From the NCBI GenBank assembly GCA_944391115.1, contig CALXSJ010000004.1:1-64000 (forward strand): a stretch of DNA of 64,000 nucleotides, in the 5' to 3' direction. The notes beneath the pieces were generated by a model. The model did not search any database and was not told the DNA's origin. It worked only from the letters and a program-made list of their open reading frames with translations. This DNA is from an uncultured Victivallales bacterium. Its GTDB lineage: Bacteria > Verrucomicrobiota > Lentisphaeria > Victivallales > UBA1829. The position numbers were made by a program, and so were the translations under genes. Shown here one piece after another: positions 1-8,998 of this stretch (position 1 is its first letter; every line of letters starts with the position of its first letter).

Positions 1-39
1 TTCTCAGTAGCACACTTTTTTAGGTTCAGCCATCTTTTT

Positions 40-2736
40 TTACAATTTACACCTGCTTTCTTTTACCATAGCAACTTCCGGGAAAACAAACCGCATCCTG
101 TTGCGGCCGGAGGGCGCCCAGCTCACATAGACAAAATCTCCCCGCTTTCTCGCATATTCCTGAAGATAAATGCTGTTCGAACCTGTCGGAATATGCCTTT
201 TGAAAGACGCCTGATCCAGAAGATTCGTGATGGTGTGGACGGCGGAAAGCGCCGGTGTCGGATAACGGTACGGTTCCGGCAGCAGAAGACCGTCTCCCCA
301 GATGGTCTGCGTGTAGGAGTTGCCTGCCGTCTGCAGGGCTCCGAGGGGAATCAGATCATAATGATTGGCATAGGCCAGAAGCGCATCGCGGATCTGGTAT
401 TTATAGTCGTATCCGACAATTCTTGCGGGACGGGCGGTATATTCATAGCAGGCGGTCAGGGGGATATCCAGCTTGTAATATTTCAAGAGCTCCTTCATGT
501 ACAGGGAGGCCTGAACGCCGCCCTGCCAGAGCCGTTCGGGCATGCTGCCCTGTCCGGGTGTCTCCAGCCCGATTCTGTCAATGTATTTCGGATCAAATCC
601 GCTCCGGAGAAGCGCTGCGATGATTGCCGTGGAAGAGGTCTGGTTCCCGAAGACAAGCTCCACTTCCGGATGATGTTTCCGGTACCAGCTGCCAAGCGCC
701 TCCGCAGCTCTCACGAAAGAAAGATCTCTTTTCCTTTCCTGAGGGGTAAGCTGTTTCCGGATTCCGAAGATTTCCGGCGGAGTCACATCTCCGTAGCTTT
801 CGTGAAAGATGACTGCGCTCTTCACTTCCGGATAGCGGTCCCACATGGGTTTATAGCGTTTTTCGATGAAGGCGAGCATCTGCTTTTCATCGTGTCTGAT
901 TTTTTCCGGGATATTGTAGAAGCGCATCTGCGGAGGAAGAATTTTTTCCGCTGCCAGCGCCGGATGCCGATCCTTCAGACGGCGGCTGAAAAACAGATTG
1001 CTGAAGGGCGCGTAGGAATATTGATGAATTCCGAGTTTGTCATGCATGAGCCGGTAGGCCTCTTCCAGATCCGTCCATGTATCATGGACTCCGTTCCCCC
1101 ACCACCAGATGGAGTAAGGAGAATCCTCCCTTGCCGCCCTCCTGTCATTTTCCGGGAAAAGGACAAAACCGCCGACATGCGTGAGCACCCGTTCTCCATT
1201 CCGGTAGAAATTGATTCTCGTCGCATAATGGCCCTTCTTCGGCATGGACAGATCGAAGGCAAGCGTTTTTTCTCCGCGTCGTTCCAGCGCGGCTTCTCCG
1301 GAAATTGTCCGCAACGGCTTTTCCAGACTTTCCTCCCAGTCGTAAACGGCGGGCTTCATGACACAGTCGCGCAGGTCAAGAATCTTCATCTCCACACGGT
1401 AGTTTCCGGCTTTCCGCGCCGTTATTTTCAATGAGGTTTCCGCTTTTTCCCCCGCGGAAAACGCATAGGCGGGCCGGGACGGAGTCAGATGAATGGAGGC
1501 CGGAGCTTTTTCCAAGGTTGCACCAAAAAGAGTGATTGCGCTCGGCTTCCCCGTCGGTTTCAGGTGCGGGGAGAAGTAGGGTTTCGTTCCGATGTATCTC
1601 GGACCGAAGATCTCGACGTCGATGTAATTGGACATTTTCGCCCTGCCGGCACGCCGGAATCCCGGTTCCAGAAGCCCCATGTAGTCTCCCAGGGCGAGAG
1701 GAAACGTTCCCAGATAGAGATTCCGCTCCCGATGACTGTCTTTCACCGTTCCGACTTTTCTGACTGTTGCCGGGAAATCCTTTTCATTCACGGGAAGCAC
1801 GATATCCGTATACCCTGCCGGAGTCGTGCGCCCGAAAGGGGAGGACTGCCCGATTTTGACCGTGAATTTCCGCTCTTTCCCCGGAGCGGAGTCAATGGCA
1901 AAGAGAAGATGAATCTTATGATAATATCCGGCCGGGACGGAGATCACCTGCGATTCCCGCAGTGCGTCGAAAGCATCCCGTGCCAGAAAAGCGTCCACAT
2001 CCAGCAAACTCTGCCCGTTGGTATTCCGGGTCACGGCAAGATCCGAACTCCTCTCCGGAGGCACAACGGCAAAGGGAATATTGCAGATCAGCTGGTTTCC
2101 CGGAGTCAGGGACAATCTGCACTCCTTCATGGCGTCCGCCGTACCCGCGACACCGACATCAAGCACTTCAAAATTCTCATAATCCCCCTGCGGATTCGCA
2201 TAAGTCCTCCAGCTGCCGATGACATAATCCTCTCCTCCCCTGACATCAATCCTGCTGACTCTTCCCGGATAGGAAAACGCATACCGTCCGTCGAGATAAA
2301 TCCGGCTGTTCCCGCCGTCAAAGCGGACCTCAAGAGCGACCTTCCTGCGCAGGGCGTCCGGCATTGCCTGCCATTGCGGCAGCAGGGATTTGATATCGGC
2401 GGCATTGTAATGAAAGGTCTTCGGCCGCACGTAATAATCAAACGAGACACCCGGTTTGACCGTCACCTTGAAGAGATGATTTTCCAGGCGGATTTTTTTC
2501 CATTCCGGCGCGAGTTTCCTGACATTCCATTTTTCCCCGGCGGGCAGAAAGGTCACCCAGTCCCTCTTTTCTCCCGGGGACGGGACAAAACGGAACGAAA
2601 GTTTCTCCGGTGCGTTCAGTTGGAACGTGAAGGATGCGGAATCATGTTCCGCGGGAATTTCCATGGTCTGGCTTTTGCCGTGGAGAGACAGCGCCATCAT
2701 AACGGAAATTACGGATACTGCCAGATAAACTCTCAT
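40..2736 (-). CDS. Large secreted glycan-active protein (glycoside-hydrolase-like)
   Basis: This 898-residue protein starts with a Sec-type signal peptide (MRVYLAVSVISVMMALSLHG), so it is exported. Residues 30-520 look like beta-sandwich domains. From about residue 545 (the SIWWWGNG region) to 850 it resembles a TIM-barrel glycoside hydrolase of the GH42/GH-A type, with motifs such as VIFHESYGD, VFGNQTSS and IGLETPG. I cannot name a family or a substrate. It lies 87 bp downstream of a pseudopilin-like gene and of a GntR regulator on the same strand, so it looks like the effector of a small glycan-utilisation locus. The C-terminus (FVFPEVAMVKESRCKL) stops abruptly in what looks like a final beta domain, so the 3' end may be truncated by mutation. 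Confidence 0.75.
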   Translation of the reverse strand: MRVYLAVSVISVMMALSLHGKSQTMEIPAEHDSASFTFQLNAPEKLSFRFVPSPGEKRDWVTFLPAGEKWNVRKLAPEWKKIRLENHLFKVTVKPGVSFDYYVRPKTFHYNAADIKSLLPQWQAMPDALRRKVALEVRFDGGNSRIYLDGRYAFSYPGRVSRIDVRGGEDYVIGSWRTYANPQGDYENFEVLDVGVAGTADAMKECRLSLTPGNQLICNIPFAVVPPERSSDLAVTRNTNGQSLLDVDAFLARDAFDALRESQVISVPAGYYHKIHLLFAIDSAPGKERKFTVKIGQSSPFGRTTPAGYTDIVLPVNEKDFPATVRKVGTVKDSHRERNLYLGTFPLALGDYMGLLEPGFRRAGRAKMSNYIDVEIFGPRYIGTKPYFSPHLKPTGKPSAITLFGATLEKAPASIHLTPSRPAYAFSAGEKAETSLKITARKAGNYRVEMKILDLRDCVMKPAVYDWEESLEKPLRTISGEAALERRGEKTLAFDLSMPKKGHYATRINFYRNGERVLTHVGGFVLFPENDRRAAREDSPYSIWWWGNGVHDTWTDLEEAYRLMHDKLGIHQYSYAPFSNLFFSRRLKDRHPALAAEKILPPQMRFYNIPEKIRHDEKQMLAFIEKRYKPMWDRYPEVKSAVIFHESYGDVTPPEIFGIRKQLTPQERKRDLSFVRAAEALGSWYRKHHPEVELVFGNQTSSTAIIAALLRSGFDPKYIDRIGLETPGQGSMPERLWQGGVQASLYMKELLKYYKLDIPLTACYEYTARPARIVGYDYKYQIRDALLAYANHYDLIPLGALQTAGNSYTQTIWGDGLLLPEPYRYPTPALSAVHTITNLLDQASFKRHIPTGSNSIYLQEYARKRGDFVYVSWAPSGRNRMRFVFPEVAMVKESRCKL

Positions 2737-2779
2737 GTTTCCTCCTCTTTCAGCAGTTTTGCAATCGAAAGTTTTTCTT

Positions 2780-2808
2780 CCGAGCCAATTTCAAAAAGAT
2801 TGGCTCAT
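2780..2808 (-). terminator. Hairpin downstream of the pseudopilin-like gene
   Basis: An 8-bp inverted repeat (GAGCCAAT and ATTGGCTC, arms 2782-2789 and 2799-2806) with a 9-nt loop lies just after the stop of the pseudopilin-like gene. There is no clean T tract next to the arm, so it may be a weak terminator or a processing hairpin that lowers read-through into the large secreted protein. Confidence 0.45.
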
Positions 2809-2823
2809 GATAGTATTCCTTTT

Positions 2824-3651
2824 TTATCTGCAATAGTTGAAATATTCATCCCATGGAAGAAAATATGTACTCTGCGTAACCGTTGAGATCGGACGCAGCT
2901 TGCGCACGGAGAAATCACAGTAAATCGTATTGGCATATCCGCCGGCCTGAATTGCCGGGGCTGAATTATAATGACGTCCATAAACATGCTTACTGCTTGC
3001 AATGTGGTAACCTTTCCGATAATCATGCATGCCGTCGGAGAGAGGATACCATGTTTCTGTATATAAAATACGCTGATCAACATTTTTGCGGATTTCTGTC
3101 ATACAATGCTGCTGTGCGGCTGCATCCGTTCTGCCGTTGTGTATTCCTACAGACATTCCATAAGACTTATTTACAGATCCATAGTCAAATTCCGGCGGGA
3201 CCTGCGTAAGCATAAACGGACACCAAAAGACTTTCCAGTCTTTCAGTTTCGATGCTGAAAACTTGCGATTATTTATATACGGTGCAATAAAGTAATCATA
3301 TCTTGCACTGGTATTGCCGTTCATGCCGTTTGCCGGATAATATTCATTGTAATCATTCGCATACATCTGCGTAGCAAGTCCGATCTGCTTCATATTGTTG
3401 ACACAACTGGTCGCCATTGCCGTCTGCCGTGCACGAGAAAGCGAGGGCAGCAATATCGCTGTAAGGATGGCGATAATCGATATAACAATCAGAAGTTCAA
3501 TAATTGTAAAATTTTGACTGTTCATTTGAAACCAATGTTTTTCTTTTTTCGGAAATGAATTCGTTTTGTAAAGCTTTTGTGCTAAGAAATTGCTTCTGCT
3601 GGAAGAGGACCATTTTCCAGACCGGTCTTCCCGAATCGTGTTCTGATTCAT
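2824..3651 (-). CDS. Pseudopilin-like secreted protein (prepilin N-terminal methylation domain)
   Basis: The start at 3651 is chosen because GGAGG lies 4 nt upstream of the ATG (275 residues). After a long basic leader comes the class III signal FTIIELLIVISIIAILTAIL, the prepilin/pseudopilin transmembrane helix with Glu at +5, followed by LPSLSRARQTA and CVNNMKQIGLATQMYANDYN. That organisation is typical of the type II secretion-like pseudopilins that PVC bacteria carry in large numbers. The residue before the Phe is Asn, not the usual Gly. The C-terminal motif that normally reads HX9DG is degenerate here (CDFSV). A role at the cell surface next to the secreted protein is inference. Confidence 0.85.
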   Translation of the reverse strand: MNQNTIREDRSGKWSSSSRSNFLAQKLYKTNSFPKKEKHWFQMNSQNFTIIELLIVISIIAILTAILLPSLSRARQTAMATSCVNNMKQIGLATQMYANDYNEYYPANGMNGNTSARYDYFIAPYINNRKFSASKLKDWKVFWCPFMLTQVPPEFDYGSVNKSYGMSVGIHNGRTDAAAQQHCMTEIRKNVDQRILYTETWYPLSDGMHDYRKGYHIASSKHVYGRHYNSAPAIQAGGYANTIYCDFSVRKLRPISTVTQSTYFLPWDEYFNYCR

Positions 3652-3833
3652 GCAACCTCCATTATTAATGGCATATTTTGCGGATATTTCTCGCATAAAA
3701 CACCGGGAACAGCAAAAAAGCATTGACTTTCATGCAATCCTTGTTATAACGGCAACAAGCGTTTTACATACTGCCAACCACCGGATGGAACTCCAGTATG
3801 TATAGTAAAGCAATCAACGCTTTCCGGCAGTTC

Positions 3834-4928
3834 TCAAGCATTACATATTCCTGTACTTTCCCTGATAATGAGTTCACAGGGGATTAAATATCTGCAGCAT
3901 ATATTGTTTTCCAATTTCTCGTCCATGATCTGCTCCAGCAGACGTGCAGCCTTTCTGCCAATTTTATACTTTGGCTGCTGCAGCGTCGTCAGAAGAAGTT
4001 GATTTTCCTGCGGGACCGAATTGTTGTCAAATCCCATAAGAGAGACATCTTCAGGAATATGCAGCCCAAGTTGCTGCAGCATTGTTGCGATTTCCCGCGC
4101 ATAGTAATCGCAATAAGCGAAAAGGGCACTGGGCCGCTCTGTCTTTCTGGTTTCCGTAAACAGTTTGTATAGAGCTGCTTTTCCGATAATGACCTGCTCA
4201 AGAAGCCCCTTTGAGCGCATAAAATAAGAGTAGGCATTAATCCGGTCATTAATTGAGGAATTGTTATCCATCTCTGATATAAAGACAATTTTTCTATGCC
4301 CCAGAGAATAAAGATGTTCCATTCCAAGAAGAACCGCATCCTCGTTATCTGCAGAAACAGAATTGCAGGATAACCCCGTTGGCCATTGATCCAGCAGAAC
4401 AAGTGGATAATTTTTCCGGACAAGTTCCCGTATTACTTTCTGCATTTCCAAAGGATACGAGGGAATCAGAATGATTCCAGTCGATTTCCTGGCCGCGTCT
4501 CGAATGACCTGATCTTCACGACATTTCTGGATCCAGATATGCCGCTTGACAAGATCATACTTATTATGGTCGATCCCGTCTTCAACCCCTTTGGTGATTT
4601 CTGCCATAAATGGGTCATCATACAGGAATGGGGAGAGAAATGTAATGACAGGTTTCCGGTTTTGCTCATTTGGGACATAATGATAGTAGGGAATCACTTT
4701 TTTGTATGCTTCTGATTTGCTTCCGACAAATGTTCCTTTCCCCTGTACCCGATATAAAATATCCATTGCTTCCAGTATATAAACGACTCTGACAACAGTC
4801 ATTTTGCTGACATGAAGTCTCTCCGCGATCTCTGAAAAAGAGGGCAAAAGATCCCCTTGCCGCATTCCTGAATTTATCATGGAAATCAGATAATCTTTGA
4901 CTTTTAGCTGTTTTTTGGGAAGTTCCAT
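3834..4928 (-). CDS. GntR-family regulator with LacI-type sugar-sensing domain
   Basis: Residues 1-70 form a GntR winged helix (the QGDLLPSFSEIAERLHVSKMT region, then the RVQGKGTFVG wing). Residues 80-360 form a periplasmic-binding-protein-like LacI/GalR sensor, with VITFLSPF, NSVSADNEDAVLLGMEHL, LGHRKIVFIS and PEDVSLMGFDNN. Proteins of this build bind a sugar or sugar derivative and repress nearby transport or hydrolase genes. The start at 4928 (MELPKKQ) is preferred over one 26 codons upstream because the GntR fold begins there and an AAGGA lies about 12 nt upstream. It is followed on the same strand by the pseudopilin-like gene and the secreted glycan-active gene, its likely targets. Confidence 0.85.
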   Translation of the reverse strand: MELPKKQLKVKDYLISMINSGMRQGDLLPSFSEIAERLHVSKMTVVRVVYILEAMDILYRVQGKGTFVGSKSEAYKKVIPYYHYVPNEQNRKPVITFLSPFLYDDPFMAEITKGVEDGIDHNKYDLVKRHIWIQKCREDQVIRDAARKSTGIILIPSYPLEMQKVIRELVRKNYPLVLLDQWPTGLSCNSVSADNEDAVLLGMEHLYSLGHRKIVFISEMDNNSSINDRINAYSYFMRSKGLLEQVIIGKAALYKLFTETRKTERPSALFAYCDYYAREIATMLQQLGLHIPEDVSLMGFDNNSVPQENQLLLTTLQQPKYKIGRKAARLLEQIMDEKLENNICCRYLIPCELIIRESTGICNA

Positions 4929-5083
4929 AATATTGTTTCGTCCTTGTGATAAATTATAAATGGCATTTATGGTTTTAACAATATAATTTATCCTGTATTC
5001 GATCACATTGCCCTAAAAAAGCACTCAACATATCTAAAATAGTTACAAAATTACAACGATCCGGAAAAAGTTTCTGGACTGGA

Positions 5084-5513
5084 TTGTTAAAATCAGGAGT
5101 GACTCTGCATGAAAGGTGTCGAAAGGCTTCCTTCGGAGCAGGAGAGTCCCATATTGCCCCATTGAAAGATGTGCTAATTCCGAATGGGATTCGAGAAGCC
5201 GTCATCATTCCGGAATTAATCCGTGACCATGGTTGCCGGCCAACTTCCACTGCTTTCTTTAAGGCTTGTGCCGAATCTGGAATCCAAAAGATATTCGCCG
5301 GGAACAGCAACCCCAGAGGCAATGCCGATACAGAGCGGATCATTCGAACGTTCAAGGAAGATCCGGTCTGGCCGGGGCAGTTTGATTCAGCAACCGATTT
5401 CGAGACGGCTCCGAACGTATGGCAAAAAATATAACGAGGATTATCATCACTCATCACTCGGTTATATGGTGCCTTATGAGTATGAAAGATGGTTTCATGC
5501 GTCTGCTGCATAA
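5084..5513 (+). pseudogene. Broken IS3-type transposase (integrase catalytic domain remnant)
   Basis: Two reading frames together give the C-terminal half of an IS3-family OrfB/rve transposase. Frame one reads ELIRDHGCRPTS, then GNADTERIIRTFKED, which holds the final catalytic Glu of the DDE triad. Around 5410-5420 it shifts into frame zero, which continues KKYNEDYHHSSLGYMVPYEYE, the conserved family C-terminus. The 5' part with the first Asp is missing or unrecognisable, and I found no convincing terminal inverted repeats. It is a dead remnant in a 775-bp stretch (5007-5781) that otherwise holds no gene. Confidence 0.75.
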
Positions 5514-5781
5514 AAGAGGAAAAGGCGGCATAAAGAACTCTCAAAAAAAGAAATCTGCATTTTTTGACTGCTTCTACGTAATGCCGCCCTTGAAAAAAGG
5601 GGTGCATTACATTTGCAAGGAATGAACGTGCTCGTTTTTTCGCGTTCACTTTTCATCCATTATTCGAATATTCTTGATTTGCAATCTGATTTCTCCATAC
5701 TATTTTATCATTATTGACTATGGAGAAAAGTGTTACCTGTTTTTTACTGAAAAACAGAACCATTTGCTCTCACACATGACA

Positions 5782-6588
5782 TCAATGCTTCTGCCGGAAT
5801 TCCGAGGGGGTCATGCCGTATTTTTTCCGGAAGATTCTCGCAAAGTAATTCGGATCGGAAAAGCCGCATTCAAATGCAATCGTCTTGAGGGCGGCTCCGC
5901 TGATGATACGGGGCAGCGCCTTCCGAAGACGGAAGGCGACGAGATAGCTTTGCGGAGAAAGTCCCGTATGACCGACAAAGAGTCGATAGAGAGAGGAACG
6001 GTGAAGCCCGATTTTTTCCGCCGTTGCGCAAATCGAAAAACCGGGATCGTGGTAATTGCCCTCAATTTCCCGCATAAGCTGTTCCACCTGACTGTTTGTC
6101 TCATGAAATGGACCGTTTGCCGCAAGGCTCAGAATCTCATACGCGCACAGGGAAGCCTGATGCATGCCGTACACGCTTGTGCAGGAAAGAGCCTGAAGGA
6201 CCTTTTCAAACAGCTCCACAGGACACCGTCCGGCATTCCATGGTTCCTTCCGCAAATGAAAATGCCGGATCAGATCCGGAAGTTCCGGTCCGTCCAGGGT
6301 GATCCAGTAGTAGTTCCATCGCTCCGATCCGGTATGAATCCTGTGAGTTTCTCCGGGAAAGTAGCAGCAGACCTCGTCGGGGAACAGAGTCGACAGGCGT
6401 CCGTCATGCTCAAACACGCCGTTTCCCTTGATGCACCAGTAGAGTTCCAGAAAATCTTTCTTTATCACACAATCCCGGAACTCCTTTTCCGCATAGTAAT
6501 GACCGCAGGAACGGACATGGCAAAGTCCGCGGTACTGTCCGGACGGACCAAGCCTGTAATTGGTTACGATCAGTGAAAACTTCGGCAT
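5782..6588 (-). CDS. AraC-family transcriptional regulator with cupin sensor
   Basis: The 268-residue protein has an N-terminal cupin-like effector domain (residues 20-130: LELYWCIKGNGVFEHDGR, FPGETHRIH) and a C-terminal AraC/XylS double helix-turn-helix (residues 170-265: CATAEKIGLHRSSLYRLF, then TIAFECGFSDPNYFARIFRK and YGMTPSEFRQKH). The start at 6588 has GGAGAAAA directly upstream; the longer open frame upstream lacks a ribosome site. Such regulators usually activate sugar-use genes. No target is adjacent in the same direction, and it is transcribed away from the helical-protein gene at 7078. Confidence 0.88.
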   Translation of the reverse strand: MPKFSLIVTNYRLGPSGQYRGLCHVRSCGHYYAEKEFRDCVIKKDFLELYWCIKGNGVFEHDGRLSTLFPDEVCCYFPGETHRIHTGSERWNYYWITLDGPELPDLIRHFHLRKEPWNAGRCPVELFEKVLQALSCTSVYGMHQASLCAYEILSLAANGPFHETNSQVEQLMREIEGNYHDPGFSICATAEKIGLHRSSLYRLFVGHTGLSPQSYLVAFRLRKALPRIISGAALKTIAFECGFSDPNYFARIFRKKYGMTPSEFRQKH

Positions 6589-7077
6589 TTTTCTCCTTTT
6601 CCCCGGGAAAACGCATCCCCCCGCCGCGGTCCGGAAACCGCAGCGTCCGACGGCTGCAGCCTGATCCGCGCCTGCGTGACAGTTTCCCATTGCATCTGCC
6701 GGAACATCGCGCCTCTCCGCCGGGCCGGAAAATTTCCGATGAAACGGTGCGGGGTGCAAACCTGTGAATTACTATAGCCCGCTGCCTGCCGATTGCAAGG
6801 GACGGAACAGATTTTACCCAATCGGCCCCGCGGCAGCAGCCGGAAACATCCCTCTGAACCTGCGGAACACACGCGGGATACGGAAATCCCGGCACACAGA
6901 ACGAAAGCAGGGAAATCCATCTCCGGGAAAAAACGCCGGCCGTTCCGTTTTTCATCCTTTCCGTTTGACGCCGGAAGGAGAATGAAGAGCGAAACGTCCG
7001 GTTTCGTTTCGGATATCTGACTGTGCGGGAGCGGAGAATCTTTCCCTCTTCCGCCGCAAAAGGAAAGGATTTTCATC
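6589..7077. other. 489-bp non-coding stretch between divergent genes
   Basis: This GC-rich stretch separates the AraC gene (minus) from the helical-protein gene (plus). I see no gene, tRNA or clear terminator. A short hairpin (CGAAAC/GTTTCG near 6990-7006) lies 70 bp before the downstream start. No convincing sigma-70 promoter is visible on the plus strand, although a good ribosome site (GGAAAGGA) precedes the ATG at 7078. Confidence 0.4.
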
Positions 7078-7785
7078 ATGGGAAACTGCACTTCAGGGGA
7101 AGAGCTCAAGGCCTGCATCGACAAACTTCACACATGGATTCTGGAAGAAATCCGAGACATCGGGAATTACATTCTGATTCTGAAGCATCTGGAACTCAGG
7201 CGCTGGAATTCCAATGACGCAAAAGCGACCGCACTTTACAAAATGCTCTATGTCAAAACAGGACATCTGAAGATCAAACGAGCCTTCAGTCAGCTGGAGA
7301 TCAAAAAATTCATTGATTCTCAGGATTCCATTCTGAAACTGATCCGTAACTTGTCCGGTCTGCTGCAGGAGATTGAGAAAGCGGAAAAGCGGATCAGAAA
7401 ATGGAAGAATTTCGGAAGCGCACTTGTCGGTCTGATTGATTCAGCATCCGATATCGAGGCGGACAGGAGGAGAGGAAGGGAAACCGTCAATGAGATCATT
7501 GACGACTTTCTTGAGGCGAAAAAATCCCTGAATACCGTCTTCCGGCTGGCAAAAATGATGAACCGGAAAAATATCCCTGTTGTAAAAGAGATTCTCGACG
7601 GATATTTTGATTTCTTCCTGAAAGCGGACGGCATCTGCTCCAAGGTCGCCGGCTACGCAGAAAAAATCCACAGCGAAACAGAGAGGCTGAAAAGTATTTG
7701 GGCGGAAGCGGAAAACAACGGTATGAGCTATCTGAACCTGAGAAGGAAAGCACTTCTGAATCTGAAAAAGGAACTTTATCAGTAA
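7078..7785 (+). CDS. Helical protein of unknown function, 235 aa
   Basis: I do not recognise this family. The sequence is almost entirely predicted helix with many charged Lys/Glu pairs and coiled-coil-like heptads (residues 95-125 and 190-225), no signal peptide and one short hydrophobic stretch. The ribosome site GGAAAGGA lies 8 nt before the ATG. Its end overlaps by 7 bp the end of a convergent gene for a secreted TPR-like protein. The segment YAEKIHSETE near residue 200 recurs, identical at DNA level over about 29 bp, in a C-terminal fragment at 8864-8998, which shows that a second copy once existed. Confidence 0.7.
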   Translation: MGNCTSGEELKACIDKLHTWILEEIRDIGNYILILKHLELRRWNSNDAKATALYKMLYVKTGHLKIKRAFSQLEIKKFIDSQDSILKLIRNLSGLLQEIEKAEKRIRKWKNFGSALVGLIDSASDIEADRRRGRETVNEIIDDFLEAKKSLNTVFRLAKMMNRKNIPVVKEILDGYFDFFLKADGICSKVAGYAEKIHSETERLKSIWAEAENNGMSYLNLRRKALLNLKKELYQ

Positions 7786-8780
7786 AGAAAAAAGTCATCC
7801 GTATCCTGCAATGACGGTATCGTTCGATAATAATCAGCCATGAGCCGATACCGCCACATATCTCCGATATATCCCAGCTTTCCGGCAAAAATTGCCATAT
7901 AATGATGAAATAAAGCCTTGTTGGATGGCTTCTGCTGAAAGATCTGAGAAAATCTTTTCGAGCAGTCTAAGGCTGCTGAATAATCCCCGCGCTTCTGATA
8001 ATATTCCATGAGAAGTTTATATGCAGCAGGGAAAAAGATCTTTTCATCAAGAGAAATCTCTGCCGCCATTTCAGACATTTGCAAGGCGAAATCTGTATCA
8101 TTCAGTGCTGAATATGTCAAGGCTGAATAATAGCAGGAAACAGCAAAAAAAGGAAAGAAACAATCTTTTTGATGCAGATAATGATCCTGGCCTTTTAAAA
8201 AACAGGACAAAGCATCCTGATATTTTTTTTCATAAAATAAAATTTTACCTTTTGTTTCATAATAAGCAGCCAGAATTTCTGAAATTGCATCTGGATTATC
8301 TGTATTTCCCGGTTCTTTTTCAAGGAGTTGCACGCATGATGCGGCTACTTGCAGATAAGCATCTCTTTTTTCAATATTGCCGGTTTTATTGCAGGAATCC
8401 ATTAACGCAATATAAATCTCAAGTTTCCGGGTCAAAATAATCTTCCGGTTATCCGTGTCTGTCTCCAAGGCTTTTTCCAGAAAAAACAACGCCCCGGCAT
8501 AGTCTTTCAGGAGATATTTCGTGATCCCAAGGCGATGATTGGCAATAAAATATATGGATTCTCTGCAAGGATCATTGAGCGAGAGCTTCCCCTGGAGTTT
8601 TAATATTTGAAGAAGATACCGGATCACCAAGCGAGAATCATTTTTTTTCTCCGCCTCAAAAACTTTTTCATACAGAACATCAATTTTTTCCCGAATCTCC
8701 TTATCCGAAAGTGTTTCCGATCCCGAACAGGGCAAGCAGAAAAGCAGAAAAAATACAGAAAACAGAAAAATTGATTTCAT
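7779..8780 (-). CDS. Secreted TPR-like repeat protein, copy 1
   Basis: The 333-residue protein has a signal peptide (MKSIFLFSVFFLLFCLPCSG) followed by helix-turn-helix repeats of the TPR type: NHRLGITKYLLKDYAGALFF, YYETKGKILFYEKKYQDALS, LLMEYYQKRGDYSAALDC. The Cys after the hydrophobic core has Pro at -1, so it is not a canonical lipobox. TPR proteins act as protein-binding scaffolds; the partner here is unknown. The gene is AT-rich compared with the flanking operons. Its first 29 codons and about 70 bp upstream are nearly identical to those of the gene at 8965-10017, whereas the rest has diverged strongly. Confidence 0.75.
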   Translation of the reverse strand: MKSIFLFSVFFLLFCLPCSGSETLSDKEIREKIDVLYEKVFEAEKKNDSRLVIRYLLQILKLQGKLSLNDPCRESIYFIANHRLGITKYLLKDYAGALFFLEKALETDTDNRKIILTRKLEIYIALMDSCNKTGNIEKRDAYLQVAASCVQLLEKEPGNTDNPDAISEILAAYYETKGKILFYEKKYQDALSCFLKGQDHYLHQKDCFFPFFAVSCYYSALTYSALNDTDFALQMSEMAAEISLDEKIFFPAAYKLLMEYYQKRGDYSAALDCSKRFSQIFQQKPSNKALFHHYMAIFAGKLGYIGDMWRYRLMADYYRTIPSLQDTDDFFLY

Positions 8781-8850
8781 TGCATTTCCTTTGGAAATAA
8801 TTGTAAAAATACAATAACATCAAAAGTGGGAAAGTCAATTTTTCAATCGC
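8693..8850 (-). repeat. Direct repeat, copy 1: promoter plus signal-peptide block
   Basis: This 158-bp block covers the upstream region and the first ~29 codons of TPR gene copy 1. It matches 9930-10087 at every base I compared except one G/A difference, which changes Pro to Leu in the signal peptide. Homology between the two genes falls sharply on the 3' side of the block. Confidence 0.9.
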
Positions 8851-8863
8851 ATACTTCTCCTTA

Positions 8864-8998
8864 AGACTTGCTGACTACGCAGAAAAAATCCACAGCGAAA
8901 CAGAAAAAACACTTGGACATAAAAGTGATCTGATGAACGCACTGAACAACAAGAACAGCGTTTATCATTTGCTTTGCGATAAATTAATTCGGAAATAA
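8864..8998 (+). pseudogene. C-terminal fragment of a second helical-protein gene
   Basis: The frame reads RLADYAEKIHSETEKTLGHK, then SDLMNALNNKNSVYHLLCD and KLIRK before a TAA at 8996. It repeats YAEKIHSETE of the 235-residue protein at 7078-7785 with identical DNA over about 29 bp, but continues with a different tail. No start codon or ribosome site is present. The fragment ends inside the convergent TPR gene copy 2 (34-bp overlap), repeating the tail-to-tail layout of copy 1. Confidence 0.7.
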
